Assembly: GCA_001247695.2 (NCBI GenBank)
Contig: LGRX02027218.1
Span: 1-64,000, forward strand
Length of the DNA stretch: 64,000 bases
Direction of reading: 5' to 3'
Origin: Cymbomonas tetramitiformis
Lineage: Eukaryota > Chlorophyta > Pyramimonadophyceae > Pyramimonadales > Pyramimonadaceae
Below are positions 22,347-34,643 of this stretch, in pieces (the first letter of the stretch is position 1; every line of letters begins with the position of its first letter). Made by a program: the position numbers and the translations under genes. The notes below the pieces were generated by a model. It was not told the DNA's origin, made no database searches, and saw nothing but the letters and a program-made list of their open reading frames with translations.

Positions 22347-25300
22347 ACGTGAATTCGGGCTGCATCCCAAGAACTGCAATGCACCTTCGGTGCAATGGGC
22401 TGCAACCCGAGAACTGCTATCCAGCTTCATAAAAGCTTCCACGTCATCACATAGAGGTCGGACCTCTGTTGTATTTGAACGGCGCTTGACAACCGCCTAG
22501 CAATACACTTCCTTGAGGGGGGAAGATGGTAAGCTAGAAATACAACTAAAAACCAAATAATAATAAAGACAAATAATAAAACAAGTAAGTTGCATCATTG
22601 TTTTTGTTTTGGTAAGCCTGACTGTATACAGTCAAACCATGCAGAACTCCATGAAGTTGACACATACATCAGCCATGACATACATATGAGCTTGATTTTG
22701 AAGACCTAAGACATTGTATACATCTGATCTAGCATGTATCCAGATTAGAATTGTATATTGACACGGCGCAAGCACTATAGCCTCTGCCACCGATGATCAT
22801 TGAAAAGGGCAACCATTCCTGATATTTCATACACATCATCTAATTGTATCATTAAAGGTGTCAAGAGTACTCAATGCAATATGCAGGCTACAGCCTGAGT
22901 ACAACACCTAAAAAGGTCAAAGCCACTGAGCTGCCCAATGCAGCATAAATGCTAGCTACCTTGAAGGCTATACAATAAGCCTATTGCCCTTATGTCTTGA
23001 TATGTATCCGTGTATTGGCATCTCTTTGAGGTAATTATACCTACTGAATGAGCCATACCAACCATCTTGTCTTCACTGATCATTACATATCTGATCATAT
23101 CGCCATTGAGCAATGCCTATTCTGTGAAATTATATATCACGAGGCATTTCATTAGTGCACATTAAACAATTATAGTGCAACAAAGATCATCAGCTCTTCA
23201 TCCTACCAAAAGGTTGAGTTGTTGTCAAAAGTATTGGATTTTCAGACACCATTTCTCAGAGGTCTATTCATCATGAAAGACAGAGTTTGTGCAATCATGG
23301 CTATTCAGCCTCCGACATAGCTGACATAGCTATTTAGCTTATGACCCAACCGTTGTTAAGCAGCCTCCACGCTATATGTCTAAAAAAATAGCAAGCAATC
23401 TCTTCGGTCATTCTTGGGCATAGGGCAACCAAGCACAGCCAATCCAGGATGTTTTTCCCGAAACTCTCCAAGAGTTATTCATGTTTTTCATGTGTCATAT
23501 GAAAACAGCTATTATACCGCCCTATGATGGGAGTCATCTCCTTAAAAGGGGAAGTGGTTATGCTGTAAAGTTGACCAATCTGATCATCATAAAAATGACA
23601 GATTTGAAAAAATCTATTGAAAATGACTATTCCTTAAGATAAGGTATTGCACCTAAGGGAATAAAGGTTTCATCCTCTGAAATAGGAAAGGAGTTTTTCA
23701 TTGACTCTAGTTCCTGAATCCAGAATCGCATAGAAAAATTGTTCTATCCTGTGCATATAGAAAGCACATTAGATTCAGATTCTGAGCATACAAATGGACT
23801 TGAATGCACTCGGGTTTGTACTAAGTTGCAACTGTCCAAAGTTTTCATTCTGACATCACTATCTTATTTGTGGAATAGCATATAATGGTATAAACCATCC
23901 ACATATAGATTGACATCATACATGTGGTTCATATCATTCTGGCACAAAAGACACGCATGCTTCATTGAGGAATCATGACTCTCTGAAAGTTCATTCTGGA
24001 ATGTTTAGAAATTTGTTGCCTCGACCATTAGGCCACGAAGTCTTGGAAAAAGCCAGACTACCGCAATCTGCAGCTGGTTTCCAAGCGCAGTTCATCCTCA
24101 TTCTGGAAAATGACAGAAATTTTATAGTCATAAAACAAGTTACAACTCTATCGGATTAAAATGACACATTCATCATTCATACTTCTTTATTATGATAAAT
24201 CTCTGAATAGTGTTTGCCCAAAAATAAAATGGGTACCATTGAGATAAGTGATCATGTGCTGAGGAATATACACATATCACTAGGCAATGCCATGTTCTTT
24301 CATAATAAATGACATGTCAGCCATCCATCAACTACGAAAATACAACTCGTAGTAAGTTGTTGTCATTACGGACACTTCTTGATTGACTCTCCATTAGCTT
24401 CGATACCAAAGTTAACTTCGGTACCATCACTGATTTCTTTGTTCATCATGACAATCATTTTCCAGAATCATTGTCTAAGTTGGGTACACTATAGTGACCC
24501 TGAACTGACAAAGTATGTGGGCTGCAATCCAGCATTTGACATCATCTGGCATTAGCCACATTCAAAAACGTCAAACATATTGCCAGTATGACGTAGAAAG
24601 ACTCAATGTTCAGATTGACATTGTTACCTCTAAATCATTCGATGAGTAATCTCAATCTGATTCTCTATCAAACCATTTTTTCACATAACATGATGATTGA
24701 ATAATATCCTCCATCACCATCTGATTGGTTTGATACATCTCTTTTTGCGAGGGGGAGAAAGAGTATAGATTCATTCATTTTCATACAGCTGCCACAAATT
24801 GATTCACATCATTGTGATTTTGCTTGGAAGATTAAAAATCTTATCAAAAGTCCCAGCATCCGTGTCTAGCAGCCATAAAGTTGATGACACGGTACATCAT
24901 GCCGATTGAAACATCAAATGAAGTCTTATTTGACTTATTGACACATCAAGTTCATTATGAAGAAATCATAGATGCATATTTCTCCGGCTCTATCATATTA
25001 TATGAAAGGCACTGACATAGGAGAACGATGGTTTTTCAAATGTGAATAAGCTATATTGTAAGCTTACGACCATCACTTTGACGTCAACAGCCTGAGATGC
25101 TGATTGTCGAAATTCAAGAGTTGAAGGATTCATTGAATCAACCTTGATACATGTGTTTTGATTCATAAATTGTTGATCCATGATTTCTCCCCAAATCTTG
25201 AGAAGCTGGCACACAAGTTGTTGCCAATGTCTTGAGGAAAGCATCTGAGAGCAAAGGATTGCCAGTTGTGCCATCAGGCATCGAATTCCATAAACAGCAA

Positions 25301-26020
25301 AGCCGAGTGAGTAAATCCGCCACTCTAGCTAAATTGCCCGTCATTCCTTCCAGGTTCATGACAAGAGACAATTCATCAAAGTCATACACCAATGCATAAG
25401 TCACATGCATGGTTGCACAGTTTGTATCCGAATGCCATTCCATCAAGGCTAAGCATCTTGACAGTAACTCTGGCCAACCAAAAGCCTTCCTGTCTTCGGA
25501 TATCTTGAGCATTCTCATTTCCAGCTCCATTATGGACTAGGAAGCATCATAACTGTGCCTCGCCAGGACGCTAATCCTCAAAGCCGCACACTTGAGGCGA
25601 GCCTTATGAGACAGTGACCTTTGGCTTGTGGGGCGTCAACCCCTTATCAAATCCTGAACACTTGTTAACACCTGGATAAATTTATCATGATGCAACTTAA
25701 GTGGGATTATAAGTTCCATATAATCATATTGTCTACGTATGCTGAAGGCATAACTGCCGCATATGATCACAATAGGTCGCAGCTTCTATAACATTGTGGC
25801 TTCTAAGTCAAAAGCTGATAGCCAATGACTTTTTGCCAAAAATTGCCGACCATATAAAAATCAGGCCATGGAAACATGTACCCAAGAGGTTTTCGTCCAT
25901 CGGTCACATATATATATCAGGGCTGCATCCCAAGAACTGCAGGGCTGCATCCCAAGAACTGCACTGCGATGCACCTTCGGTGCAATGGGCTGCAACCCGA
26001 GAACTGCAGGGTTATATCCC
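22347..26020 (+). repeat. Dispersed 22-bp word in the LARD-like element
   Basis: The word GGGCTGCATCCCAAGAACTG and variants occur at about 22347-22410 and 25918-26012. A related form (GGGCAACAACCCAAGAACTG) lies at 20941-21000. The minus-strand copy has four tandem units at 58620-58712. Confidence 0.7.
25138..25530 (-). CDS. Antisense ORF near the 3' end of LARD-like copy A (130 codons)
   Basis: An ATG-started frame (MELEMRMLKISEDRKAFGWP) running opposite to the element. Its first 50 or so residues are conserved in the other copy (plus strand from about 59092), where the frame then ends early. No domain is recognised. Antisense ORFs between the coding region and the 3' LTR are known in some plant LTR elements, but here this may equally be a decayed sequence. 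Confidence 0.35.
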   Translation of the reverse strand: MELEMRMLKISEDRKAFGWPELLSRCLALMEWHSDTNCATMHVTYALVYDFDELSLVMNLEGMTGNLARVADLLTRLCCLWNSMPDGTTGNPLLSDAFLKTLATTCVPASQDLGRNHGSTIYESKHMYQG

Positions 26021-26987
26021 TAACATTTTTTACCCTGCATCAAATTGATATGACAGGAGCAGGAATTGATCCTTCCTTGCTAAGGTGTAGTGAGCCTTGT
26101 ATAAATCATACCCTTACACAGATACGCATATGCGGGTACCAATATCTGTGAAAAACTGCTAATGCTACCTTTGCCAAAGCCGTGGTTTGTCATCGGATTC
26201 TTGGCCAGTCATCCGAAGCTACCGGAGATATCGACTGAGGTAGACGGAGTTGTGATCCTAAGTTGTGCTTGACAAACATAACTAAAGAAATTTCACATTA
26301 GTACGTGGCGAATCCATTCTCACTCATCGCGACAGATGTTCGTCAAAGCGCGCGTACCGGACCAAATATTGAGGAGTTGAGCAGACCGGGTAAAGGATTA
26401 TAAGTCCAATCCCGTTAAGCAGGGCCACTCCGTTTGCATTAAAAACAAGCCCCAAAAATCGGGCTCCCCATCGCCACCTATGATCCTCCAAAGTAGCTTA
26501 AGGAGGGGAGGAAGGGTTGGGTGCACTATATATAACTGTGGAAACATGTACCCAAGGGTTTTCGTCGATCAGTCATATATATAAGGCCGAGAATCGTGCG
26601 ATTATAAATCGTTAAATCGTGGGATCATCGTTCGCTAAAGCGACGACGGCTAGCGCAAATAATCCGTAACGTAGACTTCGGATGCTTTGAATCGTCTAGC
26701 ACATACATGATAACGTGTGGATCAATCAGTAATCCAGCGTAGGATTGTATCGCGAAAACGCTCTTCATTGAACCTTGGAACGTCACTCAACGATACGATG
26801 TCCGGAAAGGTGGGCTACATCCTAAGGACTGTAAGGTGAGGGACTAAAGTGGACTCAGTTCCCCCCAATAACCTAAAAACACCATGAGGGACGCCTCAAA
26901 TCGGTGTAAGAAGACTGGTACCAGCAAGAAGCGACAACAACAAAGACATCAAAGACATATACAAAGGTATGCCCGTTGTGAGGTCAC

Positions 26988-27009
26988 AACTCTCTTAAGA
27001 GGGGAGATC
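26988..27009 (+). promoter_or_regulatory. Polypurine tract of LARD-like copy A
   Basis: AAGAGGGGAGATC lies immediately upstream of the 3' LTR, the position needed to prime plus-strand DNA synthesis. It is conserved in the minus-strand copy next to 57625. Confidence 0.8.
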
Positions 27010-27592
27010 TGTCAGGGTTATGACCGATGACATATGTGTCATACATGTCATACGTGTCATACCATGTCATGTCATGTCATGTCATATATTATTATGACAT
27101 TCGACAGTATGGTCGATCATGACTGTACAGGTCGAGTCGCGTCATACATTTATGACAGTCGTCAGTACGGTCGACGATGACTGTACATGTCGCCAGATGA
27201 TTATGTCACATCATCAGGCATCCCTGTCATCGAGAGTTCGTACTCCGAACTCGAAGATGACAGAGCAAAGATACATCTTGTCGATTCTTCAAGAACCATC
27301 TTTCGCTTTAGCATGCACGGAACATGCATGCGCAGCACGAACGAACTAGTCGTTTATACAATGCTGGTCGTTCAACCTACGTCTCGGGTTCACAACCCAA
27401 TGGCGGTACCATCTAAGATGATGGGAGACGTAGGTACTTAAGTGAGGAAGCGTTGTGCTTCAGCAGCTCTAGATTCATAGACTGCACTCACAAACCCGCA
27501 CATACGTTCACTTGTGTATGCTGTTCAACTGCACAGTGATTATTGATAATATTGAATATTATAACAGGGCTTGCATACCTCAGCCCTTATCA
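27010..27592 (+). repeat. 3' LTR, LARD-like copy A
   Basis: Same length as the 5' LTR, with about two substitutions between them. Confidence 0.93.
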
Positions 27593-27805
27593 AAAGTTGT
27601 CCATGGTGGCATCTGAAAATTTTAGACCAATAAAAATACACAGCGTGGATCTCTTTCTGAGCATGAAATCTGGTTTTTCTTCGCATCGTTAGCGTTTATT
27701 GCTGTTCTGCGGAACTTACGGGAGAAGTCTCACTGCCTGTTTGACCGTGTATATTGCACAAAAAAAATGATACTAAGCACGCGCATGCACAGAATCATGT
27801 TCTTA

Positions 27806-28074
27806 AGACTGTTGGTACCAAGTAGGTACCAACAGTCTGAGGATCCGCTAACGCATTCTTCACATTTTCAGATTCCACTCAAGCGGGCAACTTGCGCCCG
27901 GTTTCGGGAGTATGTGTTTTCACGCAAAAGCGAATTCGCCTCCAAATTCGCCGCGATAACTTTCGCCTCGCTGACCGCGTTAACAAAAGTAAAACAGAAA
28001 TGGAATGCTGAGACTCTTGCGCATCGATTGCACTCATCCGATATACCCCAAGAGCGAGTGGGGTATAGCGGATG
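27806..28074. repeat. Compact hairpins in the Tc1/mariner-like element
   Basis: One perfect 14-bp stem with a 5-nt loop (AGACTGTTGGTACC at 27806-27819 with its complement at 27825-27838) and one 16-bp stem with a single mismatch (28035-28050 with 28059-28074). Shorter hairpins follow near 28183 and 28211. Confidence 0.8.
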
Positions 28075-28585
28075 CTCGATTGAGCGTTCGGTTCGGAGGG
28101 TAGAGCGAGCCAAATCACACCCGATGCGAAGATTTGCTTCAGTTCTTGTAACTTAACAACAACTGGACAGCATGGAACCACCGGTATGCTTCCTTAGACG
28201 CATACCAGTAGGTCTGAAAAGACCTGGGGCGCAAATTTTCATTTTTGCGGCCACGAAAATTAATACCCTGACGCCGAAACCCTGAATTTTCGATCCCGCG
28301 GCACCGTTACTATCTTTTCTGACGTGTCGACGGCCATCACAGCTCTTCGCGAGGAGTTATCTGAAGTTATGCAACCCAGGCGGCTCCTGACTCCTGTTCG
28401 ATTTGCTGAGAATCCATGAGGACCGCAAACTTTTCGACTCCTCGCGCGATGGCTTTTTTCAGTCGCGGTCCTCACGGATTTCTGATGGATTTTCGTGAGG
28501 AAAAAAAGTTATGCAATAACTGTATTGCCAGCCTCTTCGTTAATCACAACCGCGTGTTTTTTACGGCACCGGTCCATTTCCTCGA

Positions 28586-31031
28586 CACATCATGATGATG
28601 ACACTATGACGCCTGGACGCTAATTCATTTACCGATCCGCTATTTACGTTGTTAGTTCTCCTATTTTTCCGAGCGTCGCGCACCTCACCGAAAATTCCAG
28701 AAAACATCGCTGCCAAAAAAAATAGAGGCTGTTACTTCAATATTTTTTGTAAAACATGTGTTTTGATAGCTCTGAGAAGTGGCGAGACGCGGGATGGCGT
28801 TGAGGCTGAGATAACCGCGGGAGTATGCCGTTGGTTTGCTAGTTTTCCGAGCGCCGGCTGAGTCTCACCTTCGCGAGAAAAAGCAAATAATCATTTTCAA
28901 GGGCCTAGAGCGGTTGCAAGTTTGTTTAGACTTTTGTTTACGAGATTTTTGAGGATCGTATGATTTCTGATTTCTCCTTTTCGGCAAAATATGTCGGGAA
29001 GAGAGTCTTTTTTCGTCGTCAGTCGATTTCCCGCTGATCGACCCGGTTTTGGGTTTCAAACGTTTTCCATGGCTAGGCATTATGAGACTCTCGATGCGCC
29101 CAGAATTTAGTGAAAATATTATGTTGGAACACTTTTATTTTTGTCGCAGGCATATCCGTGGGGCTACGAAGACGCTTTTCGACCGGACAGCCGAATTCTC
29201 CGATTTTCGGGTCTGGCGGCAGTGCGTGCCTCTTACGAAAGGATTTCGTCTCTTGTCAAGGTGAGTACACTTTATCAGCCTCTAACCTTATCTGAGGAAC
29301 GAATATTTTGGCTTGGTTGGGAGTTTATATGCGCTTAGTTGTTATTTGCTGCATTGTACAACTTATGTTTTGCAGGGATATTTCGCCTTCGCCGATTACA
29401 GTAGAAACGGCCAAATGAAAACGTTTCTATACGTGGGTGTGGCAGTATAAAAGTTCCCAAATGCCAGAATATCTTGGAGTTCGCCCCGAACAACTCTAGC
29501 TTTACTGAGTATCTCACCACTTGTGACACGGAACCGATAAATCTATCCCACCGCACTGACCAGAAAGTTCGGGTATGCAGCCTCTTTGGTGTGACAGTCT
29601 GGAAGTTTGGCGAATGCCACTCCAGCTTGGGCTTAAACCCAATCACGCCTAGCTTTCTCGAGTCCTTCGCCATATGTGGTGAAGGGTTCGAGAAAGCTAC
29701 TCGACAGAACTGCGCGGACCACACAGTTCAGGTGTCATCAGCACATTTGGTGTGGTAGTCTGGAGGATTGGCAAAAGCCACCCCAGCTTGGGATTGACCC
29801 CAATCACGCCTGGCTTACTCGAGTTCTTCGTCACGAAGGATGAAGAACTCGAGTAAGCCACCCATTGGAGCTGTAGAATCGTGCAGCTCCGTCGGTTTCC
29901 AACTCCCCGGAATTTCAGAACCCTACGAACCCTGAGCACTTCACAAGTCTGCATTCCTTGCATCTGCATCCCTTAACGTGTAGCTAGGCACGCAGCTGTA
30001 TTTCCGTCCTCTACTGCACAATGATACTTTGTTGCATGTTAATGTTTGGAAATTGCACATGTGTGTGTTCGCGAATATCACAGGTATTCATTCTCCATAG
30101 CACGGCTTGATCGAGACGAAGCTTTGTAGCACGGCCGCATTCGAACGAACAGAAAACTGTATTATGTGTGGGTGTGTTATGTATTAAAAGCAAAAGGTTA
30201 TATTTGACTAAATATGCTTCATGGAAAACTAAGTGAAATAGCTAGTTAGCGCACGAGCATACAGTACAGGGCACTCTGAGGAGTGATAATTTGGAAAGGC
30301 TATGGCCCGCCCCAAAGGTTAGAGGTGGCTTTCATAGAAATGCAACACACCGTCGTTGCTGAAATACGCCTAGGCTGAATTTAGGAAGCCAAATATACTA
30401 TCCCATATGGGTGGATTCTCATCTTACACCACACGTACACGCATACGCATATATACCCTATATACGATATGTCATTATGGGAATATGAGCGATTTGTATT
30501 GTGATGCGACGCCCTTGAAATATTGGGAATCATGCACAATCGAGGTTACCATCAACTTTTTAGCATCGAAGTACGTTAGTAACATCGTACTATATGCATA
30601 TAAATGTAACGATTGCATCGGAATTCGAAACCCAAACCCTTATTGGCCTTTTCCCCCCGCGAACTCTAGCGTGTGTTCAAAATATGCCATGCTTGCACCA
30701 CAAGGCATGATTTCTTGTGAAGCAAGGCATCAAACTTGCTAAAACGATATCCGAACTGAAGTCATATGATACCAATGTCACCCTGAAACGATATTTGCGC
30801 AATAAATACTATGTGCGCACAAACCCTATGAATTCGGGTTGTATAGGGGGATTTCAGGCAGCTGTAACACCCCTAATTACCGAGAACCAATAAATTTTGA
30901 GGTCACCATCGTTTTCCTCAACATCGAAATGGGTTATAACCATTGAATTTTGAATCTAAATGCAATACTAGCATCAGAATTCAAAACCCAAACCCTTATC
31001 GTCCTCATTTTTGGCATTTCGTGGTGATGTG
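28586..31031. mobile_element. Unclassified 2.4-kb insertion in gag-only copy 2
   Basis: Comparison with copy 1 shows exactly where foreign DNA starts and stops. The ends are CACATCATGATG (28586) and the complement of CACATCACCACG (ending 31031), a short imperfect inverted repeat, with GA duplicated at the site (28584-28585 and 31032-31033). The interior has no recognisable transposase. It holds two related long hairpins (29651-29861) and a degenerate direct repeat of about 110 bp (about 30540-30650 and 30900-31010, sharing ATCGGAATTCGAAACCCAAA-like words). The superfamily is unknown. Confidence 0.65.
29588..29861. repeat. Duplicated unit with two long hairpins
   Basis: Two related units (about 29588-29700 and 29749-29861) each end in a hairpin. 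The first stem is 29651-29671 with 29678-29698 (21 bp, three mismatches). The second is 29814-29831 with 29844-29861 (18 bp, perfect, 12-nt loop). The shared sequence before each stem includes CCAATCACGCCT. Confidence 0.85.
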
Positions 31032-31109
31032 GAGCGGAACCAGCTCCCGGATTTCGTGCGGCATTCGCACTCCCAACCCGACGCCATTCCACACTACGTT
31101 CTTCCAGAG

Positions 31110-32454
31110 ATGAGCGCGGACCGCGTCTCCCTCGGCAGCCGCCTTCGTGCTGCGAGGGGTTCTCCTGGAGGGCATTCCTCCGCCAGCCCCACTTCATCGG
31201 CTAGCCCTGACCGTGGCGGCGCTGGAGGCTCGATTGTACGCATGTCGCAATTGACCGCCAAGCCAACGCCAGTCTCTCGGGCGGCCACCTCTGCGGAATT
31301 TCACGCTGACCCTTCGGTTTGGGTCTCCACGCCTGTGAAGCCCTCTCAGCGTACGGAATTCGCGGACAAACTCGACTACGCCTTCTCCTACGGCGAGGAG
31401 TTGGCCAAGCTCTTACGGACACATGGCTTCAAGAGCTCCGTCGGCCTTACCCTTGATGGGCCTGAAGCTGAGTCGGACTTCGCGGTCTTGCTCGCCAACA
31501 TGGCCCATGTTTTCGGGCTTGTTTCCCGTGATGACATCGCCAAGCTTCTGGATCTGGACGACGAGTACTCCGACTACCACATCGTCCTCAACGAGCTCGT
31601 GTATGCCGTCCTCCCCACGGTCCTCCGCTCCACTGCCCTCACCCTGTATGAGGAGTCCGTGGAGGTGCATCCCCGCGATGGCCGCTGCGCATTGCAGCGC
31701 CTTCGTTTCCATGTGGAGGGCATCGGGGACCCCGACACGCATCGCTTCTGGGTCCGCCTCAGGGCAATCATTCTCGACGAGACCGTCGACCCCGCCCCGC
31801 AGCTCGCGGCCTTCCGCACGTTGGCCGACAAGCACAAGAAGATCCACCCCCAGTACGGCGACACTGACATGGTCGCGGACCTCTACAGCGTCCTTCGTAC
31901 TTCTGCGGCCGTCTCCCCCCACGTCGCGCCACTTTACCTGGTGGTGTTGCGCGACCTTGGGGCCAACGTCCCCTTCACCTTCGCCGCCCTCACCTTGCGC
32001 ATCGCCAAGGTGTTCCGTGACGAGTACACCTTGGCCCGCCTGTCCGCGCCTTCCCCTCCGACATCTGGTGGTGCTGGGCGCGGTGGTGCTGGCGGCGGTG
32101 GTGGCAGGGGCGGTGGCGGCAGTGGTGGCGGTGGCAAGCCCACCGTCGGCTCCATGCATGCCCTCGGCTGGAAGAAATTGGCGCCCCCCGTCGGTGAGTG
32201 GAAACCCGTCCGCAATGCCCGCTACCTGCAGTGGGAGGGCACCGGGCTCGTTTGTGTCACCTGCTTCCGCCTGTGGGCGGTGACTACGGGCCACCTTGAC
32301 ACCGATGGCGTGTGCCCCTACTCCTGTTTGGCATCCTTCGCTCCGGGACGGGCGCCAGCGACCGCCCCCACGGCGGCCCCTCCTCCTCCGATGTCGGCGT
32401 GGCCGCCTGCGCCACCGCCGGCAGCCCGTGCCAACTCACTGCAAGCATTGGAGC
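31110..32454 (+). pseudogene. Gag-like protein, copy 2, N-terminal part
   Basis: The reading frame lacks the frameshifts of copy 1. From the ATG (MSADRVSLGSRL) it runs through the capsid-like helical region, the Gly-rich linker (32065-32135) and the Cys/His cluster (CVTC...CPYSC, about 32255-32330). It is cut at 32454 by the hAT-like insertion and reads on into it to a stop at 32559-32561. Removing 32455-34197 and one 8-bp duplication would restore continuity with 34206-34474. Confidence 0.85.
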
Positions 32455-34197
32455 TAATAAATTCCCCAAATTTCGCTAAAATTCACCTAAATTTATTTCG
32501 CAAATTTCGCATGGAGGCCCCTAAATTTCTCGCGAATTTCTCCGAAAATTTGCCCCTCTAAAATAACTGCCCAAATTTCGCATAAATTTCCCAAAGTTTT
32601 AAAGGGGGTTTACAACTTATATCTGATACGTTTGATAACTTGAAATGACGACATTGAACTCCTCTACACGCGACACGAAATTACGCGACGAAATTGCGCG
32701 AAATAAGGTATTTATGCATGGTTTGAGGCTTCTAGCATGCATGCACAATGAATGTGGCTGTAGTGGGAACGGTATGTGCGACAGTAGGCCGAGGACAATA
32801 GGTACTAGTGGGAATAGTAGGTACCACAAGAAATGGGTATCGGATTTTGGGTTTTACTAATCCTATCACAACAAACAATATTGTTGGATTTGGCACGCCG
32901 ACAGTGTCATCATCATCTGTGTCATCACCGATATGGTTCGACTACTATGACTTCTTCACTGTCATCAGCGCCATCTCCGATATCGACTTCGGTAGTCAGA
33001 CAGTTCATAGCATCTGTCATTTCCACATCTGACACCTTAGGGGCTGTCATCACATTCTTTCGGCGGAAGCTATAACACTTCGTATTATCTTGTGTATAGC
33101 TTCACAGTTTCACGGTTGACATATGCGAGCGTAGCACCTTGTCTTGTAGTGCTTCACTGTGTGTTTGTTTTCACAGGTTTGCGCCCACCACCGGCCTAAG
33201 GTGGTTATTTAAAACCGCCAATTATGGCTGGCTAAAGCCTTTATAGGGGCTCGGGGCTGAAGATCGGGGCATGAGGTTCTAGGACGCACTAGTCACGAAA
33301 GGGGTAGAGTGAGAGAGAGGATGATTTTCCGTACGTGAGCACAATTGCCTAGGACTAAGATGGACCGGTCTAGCTAGCCGCAGTCTCCGAAGCAGCACGC
33401 GCGTCAACATCAAGCCTCACGACACGATCGCCACCCTCTCTTACCCTATCCTATTTCGCGGCTGTAAATATATCGTAATTTCGCTTCGTGGCTGTAAATG
33501 TATCGTAAAATATATCGTCGTGTTTGTCTATAAACGATCGGTACGTATGCCAAGTTTCAGCCGGAAAGACCCCGTGACTCAAAAGTTATTCAAGGTCAGG
33601 AAACCCTATTATTTACGGTTAGTATATAGCCACAAGAAATGGGTATCAGATTTTGGGTTTTACTAATCCTATCACAACAAACAATATATCGTTGTGTTTG
33701 TCTATAAACGATCGGTATGTGTGCCAAGTTTCAACCGGAAACTCTTCAGTTTCTTCTTCCTCAACTTCACTCTCGAATCCATCATCGTTATCCGCATAGC
33801 AACTAGCTAGTTGACTAGCCCAGCCTTCATCCCCCATTTCGACTGTTCCTTGGTGCGGTCGGGTGCGCTGCGTGTCAAGTCCTGCTTCTTTGTTGATATG
33901 CGAACTCCAAGACCTTACGAGCACAACGAAACCGTGCAGAACTGTGGTTTCATGTTGTGGGCGCGATCAGACGATTGTACAAACGGAGTGTAAGCCGTAG
34001 GATTGCGGGGGATCGCGTAAAAAGTCGCGAAATTCGTCGATCGCGTGGGTTTCGTCAAATTTCGCGACTCGTTGAAGATTCCGCGGTCAAATTTCGCGAT
34101 TTTACCCCCCAAATTTCGCGAAATTTCAAAAAAATTTGACCGGAGAAAAAGCACCCAAATTTCGCAAAAAAATTCGCGAAATGTGGGGAAGGGGCTA
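32455..34197. mobile_element. hAT-like non-autonomous element
   Basis: The 8-bp duplication ATTGGAGC lies at 32447-32454 and 34198-34205; an 8-bp duplication is the hAT hallmark. The ends TAATAAATTCCCC and the complement of TAGCCCCTTCCCC are imperfect inverted repeats. Both ends are packed with the word AAATTTCGC(G), typical of hAT subterminal transposase sites. The interior has two pairs of direct repeats (about 32823-32880 with 33631-33690, and 33512-33568 with 33688-33745) but no recognisable transposase. Confidence 0.85.
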
Positions 34198-34205
34198 ATT
34201 GGAGC

Positions 34206-34474
34206 CCCCGCCGCTGGACGACTCCACTCAGCCGGGTGCGGCAGCCATGACCGTCCGATTCTCGGGCGTTGACCTCTGCGATGAGCAATCCGACGAGGAA
34301 GTGCCTGATGCCACGCCGCCGGCTTTCCATGCCGTCCACGGTGACGACGACGAGGAAGACTGGCCGGCATTCCGCTCGTCTCCTGTGTGGATTCGGTCTT
34401 TCTCTGGCGGCACGGCTGCAACGGTGTCGATCACCGACGTGACACCGTCCGGTGCATCGGCAAAGACCCCTTAG
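34206..34474 (+). pseudogene. Gag-like protein, copy 2, C-terminal part
   Basis: Continuation of the gag frame after the hAT-like element, ending with TAG at 34472-34474. It is acidic (DDDEEDWPAFRSSPVW) and matches the C-terminus of copy 1. Confidence 0.8.
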
Positions 34475-34643
34475 AGCATCGGGACCCATGCCCTGCAATC
34501 CTACGTAGAGCCACTGTTGTGAGTCAGCTACTTGGCATTCTCGTTAGCTGGACCTTAAAGTCCCCTGGACTTATAACATTTGTATCTCTAGGGTTTAGGG
34601 TTGGGTACTGCCTTGGCACCTCACCTCTTCGGGGTGGGTGGTG

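Larger units (their letters stand above)
17571..27592 (+). mobile_element. Large LTR retrotransposon without recognisable gag-pol (LARD-like), copy A
   Basis: LTRs of 583 bp at 17571-18153 and 27010-27592 both start TGTCAGGG and end CTTATCA. The target duplication AAAGT lies at 17566-17570 and 27593-27597. I see only two differences between the LTRs (near 17724 and 18032), so the insertion is young. The 8.9-kb interior has no frame longer than about 145 codons and no recognisable gag, protease, RT or integrase. A purine-rich tract (AAGAGGGGAGATC) ends at 27009, and TGGTATTC directly follows the 5' LTR as a candidate primer-binding site. It must be mobilised by another element. Related minus-strand copies lie at 53614-56579 and 56978-64000. 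Confidence 0.92.
17359..28522. mobile_element. Tc1/mariner-like element carrying a nested LTR element
   Basis: The ends CAGTTATTGCATAAC (17359) and its complement (ending 28522) form inverted repeats of about 25 bp, flanked by TA at 17357-17358 and 28523-28524. It interrupts copy 2 of the gag-only element just after GCGCAT. Its own DNA is 17359-17565 plus 27598-28522, about 1.1 kb. No transposase frame is visible, so it is a non-autonomous (MITE-like) member. GAGGAG/CTCCTC words recur near both ends, and its right part holds several compact hairpins. Confidence 0.85.

Noticed and set aside
33646..33924. Transposase exon inside the hAT-like element
   Set aside because: The frame is short and acidic and shows no BED finger, RNase H or dimerisation motif.
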